NCBI GenBank assembly: GCA_016714045.1
Contig: JADJNY010000002.1
Location: 806,001-870,000, forward strand
Direction of reading: 5' to 3'
Source of the DNA: Planctomycetota bacterium
Lineage (GTDB): Bacteria; Planctomycetota; UBA1135; GCA-002686595
Length of the DNA: 64,000 bases
Positions within the stretch are counted from its first letter, which is position 1. Every line of letters starts with the position of its first letter. Shown in pieces: positions 47,096-55,630 of this stretch. Position numbers and translations under genes: made by a program. The notes below the pieces were generated by a model. The model did no database searches. It was given only the letters and a program-made list of their open reading frames with translations, and was not told where the DNA came from.

Positions 47096-48631
47096 TCACC
47101 GGCCGAGCGGAAAGAGCGCCGAGTCCGTGCGCGAGCTCGTGAGGAGCTCGCGCGCGTGCTCGACGAGCTCGGGGTGCTCCGCCGCGACGTCGCGCGTCTC
47201 GTTCGGGTCGCGCGCGAGGTCGTAGAGCTCGACGCGCGAATTGCCCTTGTTCATGTCGCGCCGCACGGCCTTCCAATCGCCGAAGCGTGCGGCTTGTTGG
47301 CCGCCGTAGCTCGCGAGCTCCCAATAGAGGTGGCGCTTCGCGGCGAACGGCTCGCCGAAGAGGAGCGGCGCGAGGTCAGTGCCGTCGAGATCGCGCGGGA
47401 GCGGGAGCTCGTGCGCTGCCGGCGATGCGGAGGACGCGTGCGACGCGCCTCCAGCGCCCGACGTGCTCGTCGCGCGCTCGTCCGCGAGCGCCACGATCGT
47501 CGGCAACAGATCCCACGCCGCGACGACCTCGTCCGTCGTCCGTCCCGCCGCGATCCGCCCGCTCCAACGGGCGATCAGCGGCGCGCGGATCCCTCCTTCG
47601 TAGACGCTTGCCTTGCGGCCGCGCAGCCCCATCGAGCTCGCGAAGAAGTCCGAGTCCGCGCCGCCGACTCGGCCGTACGTCGGCCCGTTGTCGCTCGCGA
47701 AGAGGATCAACGTGTCGCGCGCGAGGCCGAGCTCCTCGAGCTTCGCCACGATGCGCCCGACGTCGCGGTCGAGCCGCGTCACCATCGCCGCGTACGTCGC
47801 GTGCGGTTCGGCGACGGGGATGTAGCCCTGCGTCCCGTCGTACGGTGCGTCCTCGAACGCGCCCCGGTACGCCGCGACGTCCTCCGCCGGCGCCTGCAGC
47901 GACGCGTGCGGGATCGTCGGCGTGAAGTAGAGGAAGAAGGGCCGCGCGCGCTGCGCTTCGATCCACGCGAGCGCGTCGTCGGCGAACAGGTCCTCGGCGT
48001 ACGAGGCACCCGGCGCGTCGCCCGGATTGCCCGGCAGCACGACGCGCGCTCCGTCGCGCCACAAGTACGTCGGGTAGTGGTCGTGCGCGCGCCGCTGGCA
48101 CAGGAACCCGAAGAAGTGATCGAAGCCCTGCGCGTTCGGCTCGCCGACGCTCTTCGGTCCGCCGAGGCCCCACTTGCCGATGCACGCGGTCGCGTAGCCG
48201 CGCGAGCGCAGGAGCTCGGCGAGCGTCACCTCGCTCGCGGCGAGCGGCTCCTGGCCCTCGGGCTGGAACTCCTTGTTGTCGCGGATGTAGCCGTGCCCGG
48301 CGTGCTTCCCCGTGAGCAAGGCGCAGCGCGACGGAGCGCACAGCGGCGCGCCCGCGTAGTACTGCGTGAAGCGCACACCCTCGCGCGCGAGTGTGTCCAG
48401 GTGCGGCGTCTTGATCTTCGTCTGCCCGTAGCACCCGAGCTCGCCGACGCCGAGGTCGTCGGCGAGGATCACGATCACGTTCGGTGCGCGCGGCGGCTTG
48501 CCGTGCTCCGTGCGCGAGGAGTCCATGGCGCTCGAGCACGCTACGGCTGCGAACGCGCCGAGGAGGGGCGACGCGAGTCGGAGGACGCGCGTGACGTGCG
48601 GCGCGCGCGGGGCCTCGGGCGCCGCGCGCAT
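47096..48631 (-). CDS. Sulfatase (formylglycine type), lipoprotein
   Basis: This 511-aa protein belongs to the alkaline-phosphatase/arylsulfatase family. Residues fitting the mechanism are seen: metal-binding IVILADDLG (D58/D59), CxPSR motif PLCAPSRCALLTG (C98 converted to formylglycine), GKWGLGG, a PFFLYFTPTIPHASLQ strand and FASDNGPTYG (later metal site). A lipobox at AVAC (C32) places it on the membrane outer face. It probably removes sulfate from a polysaccharide. The ATG at 48631 overlaps the upstream VOC gene stop by 1 nt (TGATG). Confidence 0.93.
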   Translation of the reverse strand: MRAAPEAPRAPHVTRVLRLASPLLGAFAAVACSSAMDSSRTEHGKPPRAPNVIVILADDLGVGELGCYGQTKIKTPHLDTLAREGVRFTQYYAGAPLCAPSRCALLTGKHAGHGYIRDNKEFQPEGQEPLAASEVTLAELLRSRGYATACIGKWGLGGPKSVGEPNAQGFDHFFGFLCQRRAHDHYPTYLWRDGARVVLPGNPGDAPGASYAEDLFADDALAWIEAQRARPFFLYFTPTIPHASLQAPAEDVAAYRGAFEDAPYDGTQGYIPVAEPHATYAAMVTRLDRDVGRIVAKLEELGLARDTLILFASDNGPTYGRVGGADSDFFASSMGLRGRKASVYEGGIRAPLIARWSGRIAAGRTTDEVVAAWDLLPTIVALADERATSTSGAGGASHASSASPAAHELPLPRDLDGTDLAPLLFGEPFAAKRHLYWELASYGGQQAARFGDWKAVRRDMNKGNSRVELYDLARDPNETRDVAAEHPELVEHARELLTSSRTDSALFPLGR

Positions 48632-49203
48632 CACTGGCCCGCGTACGCGCGTTCGAGCGCGGCGATGTCGAACTTCTTCATCGTCATCATCGCGGCCATC
48701 GCTCGTTGCGCCTTCGCCGGGTCGGGATCGGCGAGCATGCGTTCGAGCGAGTCGGGGACGATCTGCCAGACGACGCCGTACTTGTCGGTGAGCCAGCCGC
48801 AGTCGATCTCGCTTCCGCCGTTCGTGAGCGCGGTCCAGTACCGGTCGATCTCGGCCTGATTGCGGCACGCGACGATGATCGAGTTCGTGTGCGAGAACGC
48901 GGGTTGCGGATTCCCGTTCAGCACCATCAGCTCGTTCCCCCGCAGCGCGAGGCGGCCGGCGATGAACGTTCCCTTCGGCATGGGGCCGCCTTCGCCAGCG
49001 CGGATCACGCTCGCGACCTGCGCGCCCTCGAACACGGACGCATAGAACTGGAGGGCCGCTTCGGCCTCGGATTGGAACCAGATGCAGGGCGCGATCGTGC
49101 TGGGGGGCGGCATTCGAGGAGTCTCTGGGGAAGGACCGGGACCGGCGCAGGCAGCCGCGAGAACCGAGACCGCGAGAACGAGGGGGATGAGTGTGAGGCG
49201 CAT
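48631..49203 (-). CDS. Exported VOC-fold (PhnB-like) lipoprotein
   Basis: This 190-aa protein has a lipoprotein signal (LAAAC). The VOC domain of the PhnB type is clear: PCIWFQSEAEAALQFYASVF, LMVLNGNPQPAFSHTNS, CGWLTDKYGVVWQIVPDSLERML and a C-terminal KAQRAMAAMMTMKKFDIAALERAY. Cytoplasmic PhnB-like proteins are common; an exported, lipid-anchored one is unusual. It is coupled to the sulfatase. Its paralogue is at 50947. Confidence 0.85.
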   Translation of the reverse strand: MRLTLIPLVLAVSVLAAACAGPGPSPETPRMPPPSTIAPCIWFQSEAEAALQFYASVFEGAQVASVIRAGEGGPMPKGTFIAGRLALRGNELMVLNGNPQPAFSHTNSIIVACRNQAEIDRYWTALTNGGSEIDCGWLTDKYGVVWQIVPDSLERMLADPDPAKAQRAMAAMMTMKKFDIAALERAYAGQ

Positions 49204-49283
49204 GGTTTCGATGGGGGACGGGAGCCGTGGCGGAGGGTAGGGCGCGCGCGGGGCATGTCAATGCAGCCGGTCCGCGGGCGAGT

Positions 49284-50525
49284 TCAATCGAGCCGCGCGA
49301 GCCGCGCGAGGAGGTACTGCCGTTCCGCCGCGTTGGTCGCGCGCTCCGCCGCGCAGCGAAAGCTCCTGCGAGCGCCATCGCGCTCGCCCGCGCGCTCGAG
49401 GAGGTGCGCGCGCACCGCCTCGATGCGGTGGCCGTCGGCCATCCGCGCGTCGCGCTCGATCCCGACGAGCTCCTCCAGCCCGCGCCGCGGGCCGTGCACC
49501 ATCGCGACCGCCACGACGCGGTTCAGCGCGACCACCGGCCCGCCCGTCACGCGCATCAGCACGTCGTACAACGCCAGCACCTGCGGCCAGTCCGTCGCCT
49601 CGACGGTCGTCGCTTCCGCGTGCAGGGCCGCGATCGCCGCTTGCAGCTGGTACGGGCCGACCGCGCCGCGCGTGAAGGCCTCCGTGAGGATCCGCGTGCC
49701 CTCCGCCGTCGCGGCGCGGTCCCACCGCGATCGGTCCTGCTCGTCGAGCGGAATGAGCTCGCCGGCCGCGTTCGTGCGCGCGGCGCGCCGCGCGTGAGTC
49801 AGGGACAGGAGGGCGAGCAGCCCCGCTGCCTCCGCGTGCGTCGGGAACGCGCGGTGCAGCCCGCGCGCGAGCCGCAGCGCCTCCTCGGCGAGGTCGTCGC
49901 GCGCGAGCTCGGCACCAAAGCTCGCGTCGTACCCCTCGTTGAACAGGAGGTAGAGCACGTGCAGCACGCTCCCGATTCGCGCCTCGAGCTCGCCGGGCTC
50001 CGGGAGCTCGAAGACCGCCCCGGTGTCCGCGATCGACCGCTTCGCACGGTGGATGCGCTGCGCCATCGTCGCCTCGGGGACGAGGAACGCCCGCGCGATC
50101 TCCGCCGTCGTCAACCCCGCGACCGCGCGCAGCGTCAATGCGATCGCCGTGCTCGGCGCCAGCGACGGGTGGCAGCAGAGGAAGAGCAGCACGAGACCGT
50201 CGTCGCGGTCCGCCGCGAGCGCCTCGTCCGCCGCCGGCGCGGCCTCGGGCGCGCGCGTCCAGGCGCGCCGCTCGCGGCGCTTGCGCGCGCGCTCGTCGTC
50301 GCGGCGGTCCTCGATACGCCGGCACGCGACGCGGTAGAGCCAGCCGCCCGCGTTCGCGGGCACGCCTGCCTCGTTCCACGCGCCGTGCGCGGCGAGCAGC
50401 GCCTCCTGCACGGCGTCCTCGGCCGCCGCGAAGTCACCGCAGCGCCGCGTGACGGACGCGACGACGCGTGGCGTGAGCTCGCGCAGCACGCGTTCGACGT
50501 CGTCGCGGGACCGACCGCTCTCCAT
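49284..50525 (-). CDS. SigJ-like ECF sigma factor with C-terminal helical domain
   Basis: This 413-aa protein has region 2 (VASVTRRCGDFAAAEDAVQEALLAA) and region 4 (IALTLRAVAGLTTAEIARAFLVPEATMAQRIHRAKRSI). A ~230-residue C-terminal extension, DUF6596-like, contains VLYLLFNEGYDASFG and TGGPVVALNRVVAVAMVHGP. This architecture is that of the SigJ/ECF41-like group with a helical tail that may replace an anti-sigma factor. The ATG at 50525 is 2 nt downstream of the YCII stop, a classic pairing. Confidence 0.9.
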   Translation of the reverse strand: MESGRSRDDVERVLRELTPRVVASVTRRCGDFAAAEDAVQEALLAAHGAWNEAGVPANAGGWLYRVACRRIEDRRDDERARKRRERRAWTRAPEAAPAADEALAADRDDGLVLLFLCCHPSLAPSTAIALTLRAVAGLTTAEIARAFLVPEATMAQRIHRAKRSIADTGAVFELPEPGELEARIGSVLHVLYLLFNEGYDASFGAELARDDLAEEALRLARGLHRAFPTHAEAAGLLALLSLTHARRAARTNAAGELIPLDEQDRSRWDRAATAEGTRILTEAFTRGAVGPYQLQAAIAALHAEATTVEATDWPQVLALYDVLMRVTGGPVVALNRVVAVAMVHGPRRGLEELVGIERDARMADGHRIEAVRAHLLERAGERDGARRSFRCAAERATNAAERQYLLARLARLD

Positions 50526-50527
50526 CG

Positions 50528-50917
50528 TCAGACCTTCGGAGCCTGGCCGACCGCGCGCAGCTCGATCGGAATCGGGATCGGCTTCCCGCCCGGTCCCGGC
50601 GCGGCGGACGCGGCCGCGGCGATCGCGATCGCGCGCGCTTCGTCGGGGACTTCGACGATCCAGAAGCCCGCGAGGAACTCCTTGGTCTCGGCAAACGGAC
50701 CGTCGCTGACGATCGCCCGGCCGTCCTCGCCGCTGCGCACGATCTTCGCGCTCGACGGCATCTCGAGGCCTTCGGCGAGCACGAGCTCGCCCGACGCCCG
50801 CAGCTTCTTCGCGAAGTCGATCATGAACTCGATGTGCGCCTTGAACTCCTCGGGCTTCCACTTGGAGAGCTCGCGGAATCCGGCCGCGGTACCGTGCATC
50901 ATCAACATGAACTTCAT
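50528..50917 (-). CDS. YCII-related protein (DGPF domain)
   Basis: This 129-aa protein has the YCII-type dimeric ferredoxin-like fold. Motifs include MKFMLMMHGTAAG, SGELVLAEGL, and VSDGPFAETKEFLAGFWIVEV, the DGPF block. The family members are often encoded beside SigJ-like sigma factors and may act as a co-regulator. It has a GAGGA Shine-Dalgarno and lies 2 nt upstream of the sigma gene. Confidence 0.9.
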   Translation of the reverse strand: MKFMLMMHGTAAGFRELSKWKPEEFKAHIEFMIDFAKKLRASGELVLAEGLEMPSSAKIVRSGEDGRAIVSDGPFAETKEFLAGFWIVEVPDEARAIAIAAAASAAPGPGGKPIPIPIELRAVGQAPKV

Positions 50918-50946
50918 GGGCGTGGGTCCTCGTCTCGTCTCGGGGT

Positions 50947-51522
50947 TCATCGGCCGTCGCGCGCGCGTTCGAGCGCGGCGAGGTCGAGCTTCTGCATCTG
51001 GAACATCGCCTCGGCGACGCGCCGTGCCTTCGCGGGGTCGGGATCGCCGAGCAAGGCACTTAGCGACTCCGGGATCACTTGCCACGACACGCCGAATCGA
51101 TCCTCGAGCCAGCCGCACATCGTGGGCGTTCCGCCGGCGACGAGCCCGTCCCAGTACCGGTCGATCTCGCGCTGGTCCTTGCAGCTGACGACGATCGACG
51201 CGGAGGCGTTGAACGCGTGCTTCGTGTTGCCGTTGAGCACGATCAGGTCGTGCCCGCGCCACGCGAGCTTCGCGGAGATCAGCGCACCGCCCGACCGCAT
51301 CTCGGATGTGATCCGGGCTCCCTCGAACACGGACGCGTAGTGCCTCACGGCGGCCTCGGCCTCCTCGTCGAACCAGAGGCAGGGCACGAATTCGGACGGG
51401 GAGGCGGCGGGGGAGGGCTTGGTCACGGCAGGCGGGGCTTGGTGAGAGGTCGCGGGGACGAACGCGGCCGCGAGGGCCGCGGCGCCGGCGAGGAGCAGGG
51501 TAGGGAGGAAGATCGATCGCAT
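50947..51522 (-). CDS. Exported VOC-fold (PhnB-like) protein
   Basis: This 191-aa protein has a signal peptide without a lipobox (LLAGAAALAAAF). The VOC domain: PCLWFDEEAEAAVRHYASVF, DLIVLNGNTKHAFNASASIV, CGWLEDRFGVSWQVIPESLSALL, and a C-terminal RVAEAMFQMQKLDLAALERA. It is a paralogue of the lipoprotein at 48631. It starts the YCII-sigma run and may act as a sensor or enzyme for an extracytoplasmic ligand, which is an inference. Confidence 0.85.
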   Translation of the reverse strand: MRSIFLPTLLLAGAAALAAAFVPATSHQAPPAVTKPSPAASPSEFVPCLWFDEEAEAAVRHYASVFEGARITSEMRSGGALISAKLAWRGHDLIVLNGNTKHAFNASASIVVSCKDQREIDRYWDGLVAGGTPTMCGWLEDRFGVSWQVIPESLSALLGDPDPAKARRVAEAMFQMQKLDLAALERARDGR

Positions 51523-51635
51523 GGAGGGTCTCTGGGACGGGGCTCGCCGTCGAGTCGGAGCCGCTTCCTTCCTCACGACATCGTCCTTGGAAAAACCGCG
51601 CGCGGGTCGGGGGAGCGGCGCGTCACGGAGGCGCC

Positions 51636-51641
51636 TATCCT
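51636..51641 (+). promoter_or_regulatory. -10-like TATCCT box before an ECF sigma gene
   Basis: TATCCT ends 7 nt before the GTG at 51649. It resembles the TACCCT box before the SDR gene. Transcription would start at or beside the start codon. Confidence 0.45.
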
Positions 51642-51648
51642 GGCCGCG

Positions 51649-52203
51649 GTGAACGGCGAGTGCACCGATGCGGAACTCGTGCGCGCTGCTGCGGCGGGGG
51701 ACGAACGGGCGTTCGACGCGCTCTACCGCCGCCATCGCGACTGGGTGTTCGCGCTCGCGCTGCGGGCGACGGGGCGACGCGAGGACGCGCTCGACCTCGC
51801 GCAGGAGGCCTTCGTCGAGCTGCTCGGCGCGCTCGAGCGGTTCGAGCCCGGCGGTTCGTTGCGCGCGTGGCTGCGGCGCGTCGTGCTCCACCGCGCGATC
51901 GACCAAGGGCGGAGCGCGGGCCGCGCGCGGCGCGTCGACGTGGCGCCCGAGGACGTGCTCGGGGACGTGCTCGACCGCGCCGCGGAGGACGGCGGGGAGC
52001 GCGCGGACCTCGCGCGCGTCCTGCGCGGGCTCCCGGCGGAGCAGCGCGAGGTCGTGCTCCTGCGCTTCGTCGACGGGTTCGAGCTCGCGGAGATCGCGGC
52101 GGCCCTCGGTATGCCGCTCGGGACGGTCAAGTCGCGCCTCCATCAGGCAGTGGCGAACCTGCGGGCCGATCCGCGCGTCGCGCGGTTCTTCGAGGTCGAG
52201 TAG
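51649..52203 (+). CDS. ECF RNA polymerase sigma factor
   Basis: This 184-aa ECF factor has region 2 (AFDALYRRHRDWVFALALRATGRREDALDLAQEAFVELL, with the DLAQEAF core motif) and region 4 (LPAEQREVVLLRFVDGFELAEIAAALGMPLGTVKSRLHQA helix-turn-helix). No long tail is present. The GTG start is near a TATCCT box, so the message is likely leaderless. It heads the cluster with a membrane-anchored dockerin protein, a cohesin-like protein and a VIT-VWA lipoprotein; the dockerin gene occupies the position of an anti-sigma factor. Confidence 0.9.
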   Translation: MNGECTDAELVRAAAAGDERAFDALYRRHRDWVFALALRATGRREDALDLAQEAFVELLGALERFEPGGSLRAWLRRVVLHRAIDQGRSAGRARRVDVAPEDVLGDVLDRAAEDGGERADLARVLRGLPAEQREVVLLRFVDGFELAEIAAALGMPLGTVKSRLHQAVANLRADPRVARFFEVE

Positions 52204-52362
52204 GCGTGCGGGCGCGCGCGGGCCTGGTTTGGCCTGGCCGGGGGCGGGCGGAGCGCGCGTCAAGCGGTCGCGGAGGTCGAGGTCGCGCGGGACGGTCGGT
52301 GCTCGCGGAGAGGTTTCTTCGAAGTCGTCGAACCCGGCGGCCGCCATGATCGCTCTCGGGGC

Positions 52363-52812
52363 GTGGAACGACGCGACGAAGACGACCCGAAGCTCCCGCG
52401 CGGCCTCGAGGACGGGCTCGGAGGCCTGTTCGGACCAAGTGCGGCCGAACAGGCGGAGCTCGACCAGCGCATCGGCCGCGCGGCGCGCACGCGGTTCGCC
52501 CGGCGGCAGAAGGTAGCACCGGCCCGGCCGAGCGTGCGGCGCGTCTGGGCGCTGCGCGCGGCCGCCGCCGTGCTCGTCGCGTTCGGCGGGTGGATGCTCG
52601 CGCGCGTCCTGGCGCCCGCGCCGCGGCCGCACGAGGTCGCGCGGCTCGACCTCGACGGGAACGGGCGCGTCGACGTGCTCGACGCGTTCCAGGTCGCGCG
52701 CGGCGTCGCGCGCGGCGCCACGAAGCCCGAATGGGACGTCGACGGCGACGGGCGCGTCGATCGGAACGACGCGGACGCGGTCGCGCGCGAAGCGGTGAGG
52801 ACCGGGTCGTGA
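52363..52812 (+). CDS. Single-pass membrane protein with dockerin-type repeats
   Basis: This 149-aa protein has a charged N-terminal region (~60 residues), one transmembrane helix (ALRAAAAVLVAFGGWML) and two dockerin/EF-hand-like repeats at its end, LDLDGNGRVDVLDAFQVA and WDVDGDGRVDRNDADAV. The D-x-D-x-x-G-x-x-D loops bind calcium and pair with cohesins in known systems. Its N-terminal, cytoplasmic segment is in the usual place of an anti-sigma domain, which is an inference. It ends in a 4-nt GTGA overlap with the cohesin-like gene. Confidence 0.7.
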   Translation: MERRDEDDPKLPRGLEDGLGGLFGPSAAEQAELDQRIGRAARTRFARRQKVAPARPSVRRVWALRAAAAVLVAFGGWMLARVLAPAPRPHEVARLDLDGNGRVDVLDAFQVARGVARGATKPEWDVDGDGRVDRNDADAVAREAVRTGS

Positions 52813-53366
52813 AGCGCGCGCTCGTCCTCCTCGTCGTCGTCTTCGCGATCGCGTCCGCGGTCCTCGCGCTCGCGAGCGCGCGCGGTGCGACGTTCGGGGC
52901 GCGCGGCGCTGGCGAGTCGGACGCGGTGGGAGCGGCGGGTGCGGCGAGCTCGGGCGACGCCGCCGAGCTCCCCGGCGCGGACGACGCGAGCGCGTCGCTC
53001 GAAGCGGGCGAGGAGCGCTTCGCCGCCTACGACGTGTGGATCGACTCGGGGACGGCGCCCCTCGCCGCGTGGCAGGTCGAGCTCGCGTTCCCCGCTGGCC
53101 GCGCGAAGCTCGTCGGCGTCGAGGGCGGGGACGCGGGCGCGTTCGCGAAGCCGCCGTACTACGACCCCAAGGCGCTCGCGCACGGTGAGCGCATCGTGCT
53201 CGCCGCGTTCGACACGGGGAGCGAGCTCCCGAGCGGCCGCGCGCGCGTCGCGCGCATCCACGTGATGGTGCAGGGCCCGGAGGAGCCGCGTGTTTCCGCG
53301 CGGCTTGCCGCGGCCGCGGACCCCGAGGGCCGCGCGCTCGACGCGCGCGTCGAGGTGCGTCCGTGA
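52809..53366 (+). CDS. Exported cohesin-like protein
   Basis: This 185-aa protein starts with a GTG and a signal-like hydrophobic segment (LVLLVVVFAIASAVLALASA). The domain (residues ~70-185) contains YDVWIDSGTAPLAAWQVELAFPAG, KLVGVEGGDAGAF and VLAAFDTGSELPSGRARVARIHVMV, a pattern like the cohesin/BACON type beta-sandwich (hydrophobic strands followed by F-x-x-G). I call it cohesin-like from these strand patterns and its location behind a dockerin gene; the match is moderate. It could be an unrelated beta-sandwich. Confidence 0.55.
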   Translation: MKRALVLLVVVFAIASAVLALASARGATFGARGAGESDAVGAAGAASSGDAAELPGADDASASLEAGEERFAAYDVWIDSGTAPLAAWQVELAFPAGRAKLVGVEGGDAGAFAKPPYYDPKALAHGERIVLAAFDTGSELPSGRARVARIHVMVQGPEEPRVSARLAAAADPEGRALDARVEVRP

Positions 53367-53389
53367 AGGGAATCGAGAGGAGACTCCGT

Positions 53390-55528
53390 ATGAAGGTGTT
53401 GTTGGGAATCGTCGTCGCCGCGCTCGCGGTTCTGGGGCTCGTCGGCGGGTGCGCGATGGAGCGGTCGGGAAGCGCCGCGGGTGCCGTGTTCGAGGAGCCT
53501 CGCGAAAGCGCGCCGCCGATCGCCGAGCGCGATGCGTACCGCGGCGATGCAGAAGCCGACGAGCTCTGGATCCTCCCTCGCGACACGTCCGCCGCGCCGC
53601 AACGCTCCGCCGAGGACAGCCGCCGCCTCGCCGCGCAGATGGACGGCCTCGCGCAGGACGAGCTCCCGGGCTGCGGCGGCCTCGTCGCGTGCGAGCCCGC
53701 GTCGAGGCGCCACGTCGTGCTCCCGCTCGAGCACACGGACGTCGTCGCGGAGGTGACGGGCGCGCTCGGCGACGTCGTCGTCACGCAGCGCTTCGGCAAC
53801 CCGTACGCGTCGAAGATCGAAGCGGTGTACGTGTTCCCGCTGCCCGAGAACGGCGCGGTGCGCGACTTCACGCTGACGGTCGGCCAGCGCGTCATTCGCG
53901 GCATCGTGCGCGAGCGCGAGGAAGCCGAGCGCATCTACGCCGCCGCGAAGCGCGCGGGCAAGGTCGCCGCGCTGCTCACCGAGGAGCGCCCGAACGTCTT
54001 CACGCAGCGCGTCGCGAACCTCGAGCCCGGCAAGCGCGTCGACGTCACGCTGCGCTACCTGCACGGCCTGCGCTGGGTCGACGGTGCCTTCGAGTTCGTG
54101 TTCCCGATGGTCGTCGGCCCGCGCTACGACCCGCGCGGGACGCCGAACGGGATCAGCGCAGTCACCGCGGCGACGCTCGGCTCGAGCGGCGCGCCGCACG
54201 AGGTCCCGTACCTGCGCGCGGACGAGCGCAGCGGGCGCGACGTCTCGATCACCGTGCGCGTGATGAGCGGGCTCCCGCTCGAACGCGTCGACTCGCCGAC
54301 GCACGCGATTCGCCGCGGGCAGCAGCAGCCGACCGACATGGCGTTCGCGACCTACGTGCTCGACGAGCGCGACCGCATCCCGAACAAGGACTTCGTGCTG
54401 CGCCTCCCGCCCGCGGGCAACGGCCCGCGCGCCGGCCTCGTCGTCGGCGGGAGGGGCCGCGAGCGCTTCTTCCAGCTCACGCTCGTGCCGCCGGCCGACC
54501 TGGCGTCGATCCCGCGCGCGCCGATCGAGCTCGTCTTCGTCGTCGACGCGTCGGGCTCGATGCAGGGCGCGCCGCTCGAGACGGTGAAGCGCGCGCTGCA
54601 CGCGGCGCTCGGCGAGCTGCGCGAGGGCGACGCGTTCCAGCTCGTGCGCTTCAGCAACGAGGCGGTCGTCGCGGGGCGCCGGCCGATCGAGGCCGACGCG
54701 CGCGGCGTCGCGGCGGGGCACGCGTGGATCGAGCGCCTGCAGGCCGACGGCGGCACCGAGGTGATGTCCGGCGTGCGCGCGGCGTTCGGGCTCGAGCGCG
54801 ATCCCGAGCGCGAGCGCGTCGTGTGCTTCCTGACGGACGGGTTCGTATCCAACGAGGACGAGATCCTGCGCGCGATCCACGCCGAGCGCGGCGACGCGCG
54901 CGTCTTCTCGTTCGGCGTGGGCAGCGCGCCGAATCGGTTCCTGCTCGAGGAGCTCGCGACCGCGGGCGACGGCGCGGCCGCGTGGCTGCGCGACGACGGC
55001 GACACGGCGCGCACGATGCGGCGGTTTCTCGAGCGCGTGAGCCACCCGGCGCTCGCGGACGTGCAGCTCGACTTCGGGCGCCTCGCGGTGCGCGACGTGT
55101 ATCCGGCGCGCGTGCCGGACTTGTTGCTCGGCCGCGCGGTCATCGTCACGGGTCGGATCGAGGACGCGGACGGGCTCGACGGCGCGGGCATCACGGTGCG
55201 CGGCCGCGCGGGCGGCGCGCGGCGCGAGTTCGCGGCGCCGGTGCGCGTGCTCGAGTCGGGCGCACAGAAGGACGCGCTGCCGTGGCTGTGGGCCCGCGCT
55301 CGCATCGCGGAGTTCGCGTCGCGCGCGCGCCTCGCGTCGAGCGCGGACGAGCGTCGCGCGTGCGCGACGGAGATCAAGCGGACGGCGCTCGAGCACGGGC
55401 TCCTGAGCGCGTTCACGGCCTTCATCGCGGTCGACTCGCTGTCCCGGACGGCCGGGGATCACGGTGTGACGGTGCCGGTGTCGGTGCCGATCCCCGCGGG
55501 CGTGCGGTACGAGACGGTGGGAGGGTGA
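53390..55528 (+). CDS. VIT-VWA domain lipoprotein
   Basis: This 712-aa protein has a lipobox (VGGC). A VIT domain (residues ~105-240: VVAEVTGALGDVVVTQRFGNPYASKIEAVYVFPLPENGAVRDF) is followed by a von Willebrand A domain (residues ~380-550) with MIDAS DASGS, T in GGTEVMSGV and D in FLTDGF. Similar proteins (inter-alpha-trypsin inhibitor heavy chain type) are found in bacterial envelopes with cargo-binding roles. The ATG at 53390 has GAGAGGAG, better than the GTG overlap at 53363. It is the last gene of the ECF-dockerin-cohesin cluster. Confidence 0.9.
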   Translation: MKVLLGIVVAALAVLGLVGGCAMERSGSAAGAVFEEPRESAPPIAERDAYRGDAEADELWILPRDTSAAPQRSAEDSRRLAAQMDGLAQDELPGCGGLVACEPASRRHVVLPLEHTDVVAEVTGALGDVVVTQRFGNPYASKIEAVYVFPLPENGAVRDFTLTVGQRVIRGIVREREEAERIYAAAKRAGKVAALLTEERPNVFTQRVANLEPGKRVDVTLRYLHGLRWVDGAFEFVFPMVVGPRYDPRGTPNGISAVTAATLGSSGAPHEVPYLRADERSGRDVSITVRVMSGLPLERVDSPTHAIRRGQQQPTDMAFATYVLDERDRIPNKDFVLRLPPAGNGPRAGLVVGGRGRERFFQLTLVPPADLASIPRAPIELVFVVDASGSMQGAPLETVKRALHAALGELREGDAFQLVRFSNEAVVAGRRPIEADARGVAAGHAWIERLQADGGTEVMSGVRAAFGLERDPERERVVCFLTDGFVSNEDEILRAIHAERGDARVFSFGVGSAPNRFLLEELATAGDGAAAWLRDDGDTARTMRRFLERVSHPALADVQLDFGRLAVRDVYPARVPDLLLGRAVIVTGRIEDADGLDGAGITVRGRAGGARREFAAPVRVLESGAQKDALPWLWARARIAEFASRARLASSADERRACATEIKRTALEHGLLSAFTAFIAVDSLSRTAGDHGVTVPVSVPIPAGVRYETVGG

Positions 55529-55532
55529 AAAC

Positions 55533-55617
55533 GGTGCCACGGCCTTCTTCAGCAGATCGGACCGTCGCGTAGTTGCCCGGCGCGGCGGTCCGATCTGGTG
55601 AACAAGGGCTCTGGCAC
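55533..55617. repeat. Large imperfect palindromic element between convergent genes
   Basis: Outer arms GGTGCCA (55533-55539) and TGGCACC (55611-55617) enclose near-complementary segments. The perfect 11-nt arms AGATCGGACCG (55554-55564) and CGGTCCGATCT (55586-55596) lie inside, extended by GU pairs. The whole ~85 nt folds into one long hairpin. The size and terminal GGTGCCA/TGGCACC resemble REP-type or MITE-like elements. It also sits where a bidirectional terminator would be. Confidence 0.6.
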
Positions 55618-55630
55618 CTTGTTCCGTTCC

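Noticed and set aside
51586..51624. Possible ECF-type promoter (GGAA ... CGTC) before the sigma gene
   Set aside because: The spacing between GGAA and CGTC is about 27 nt rather than 16-17, so I cannot claim autoregulation.
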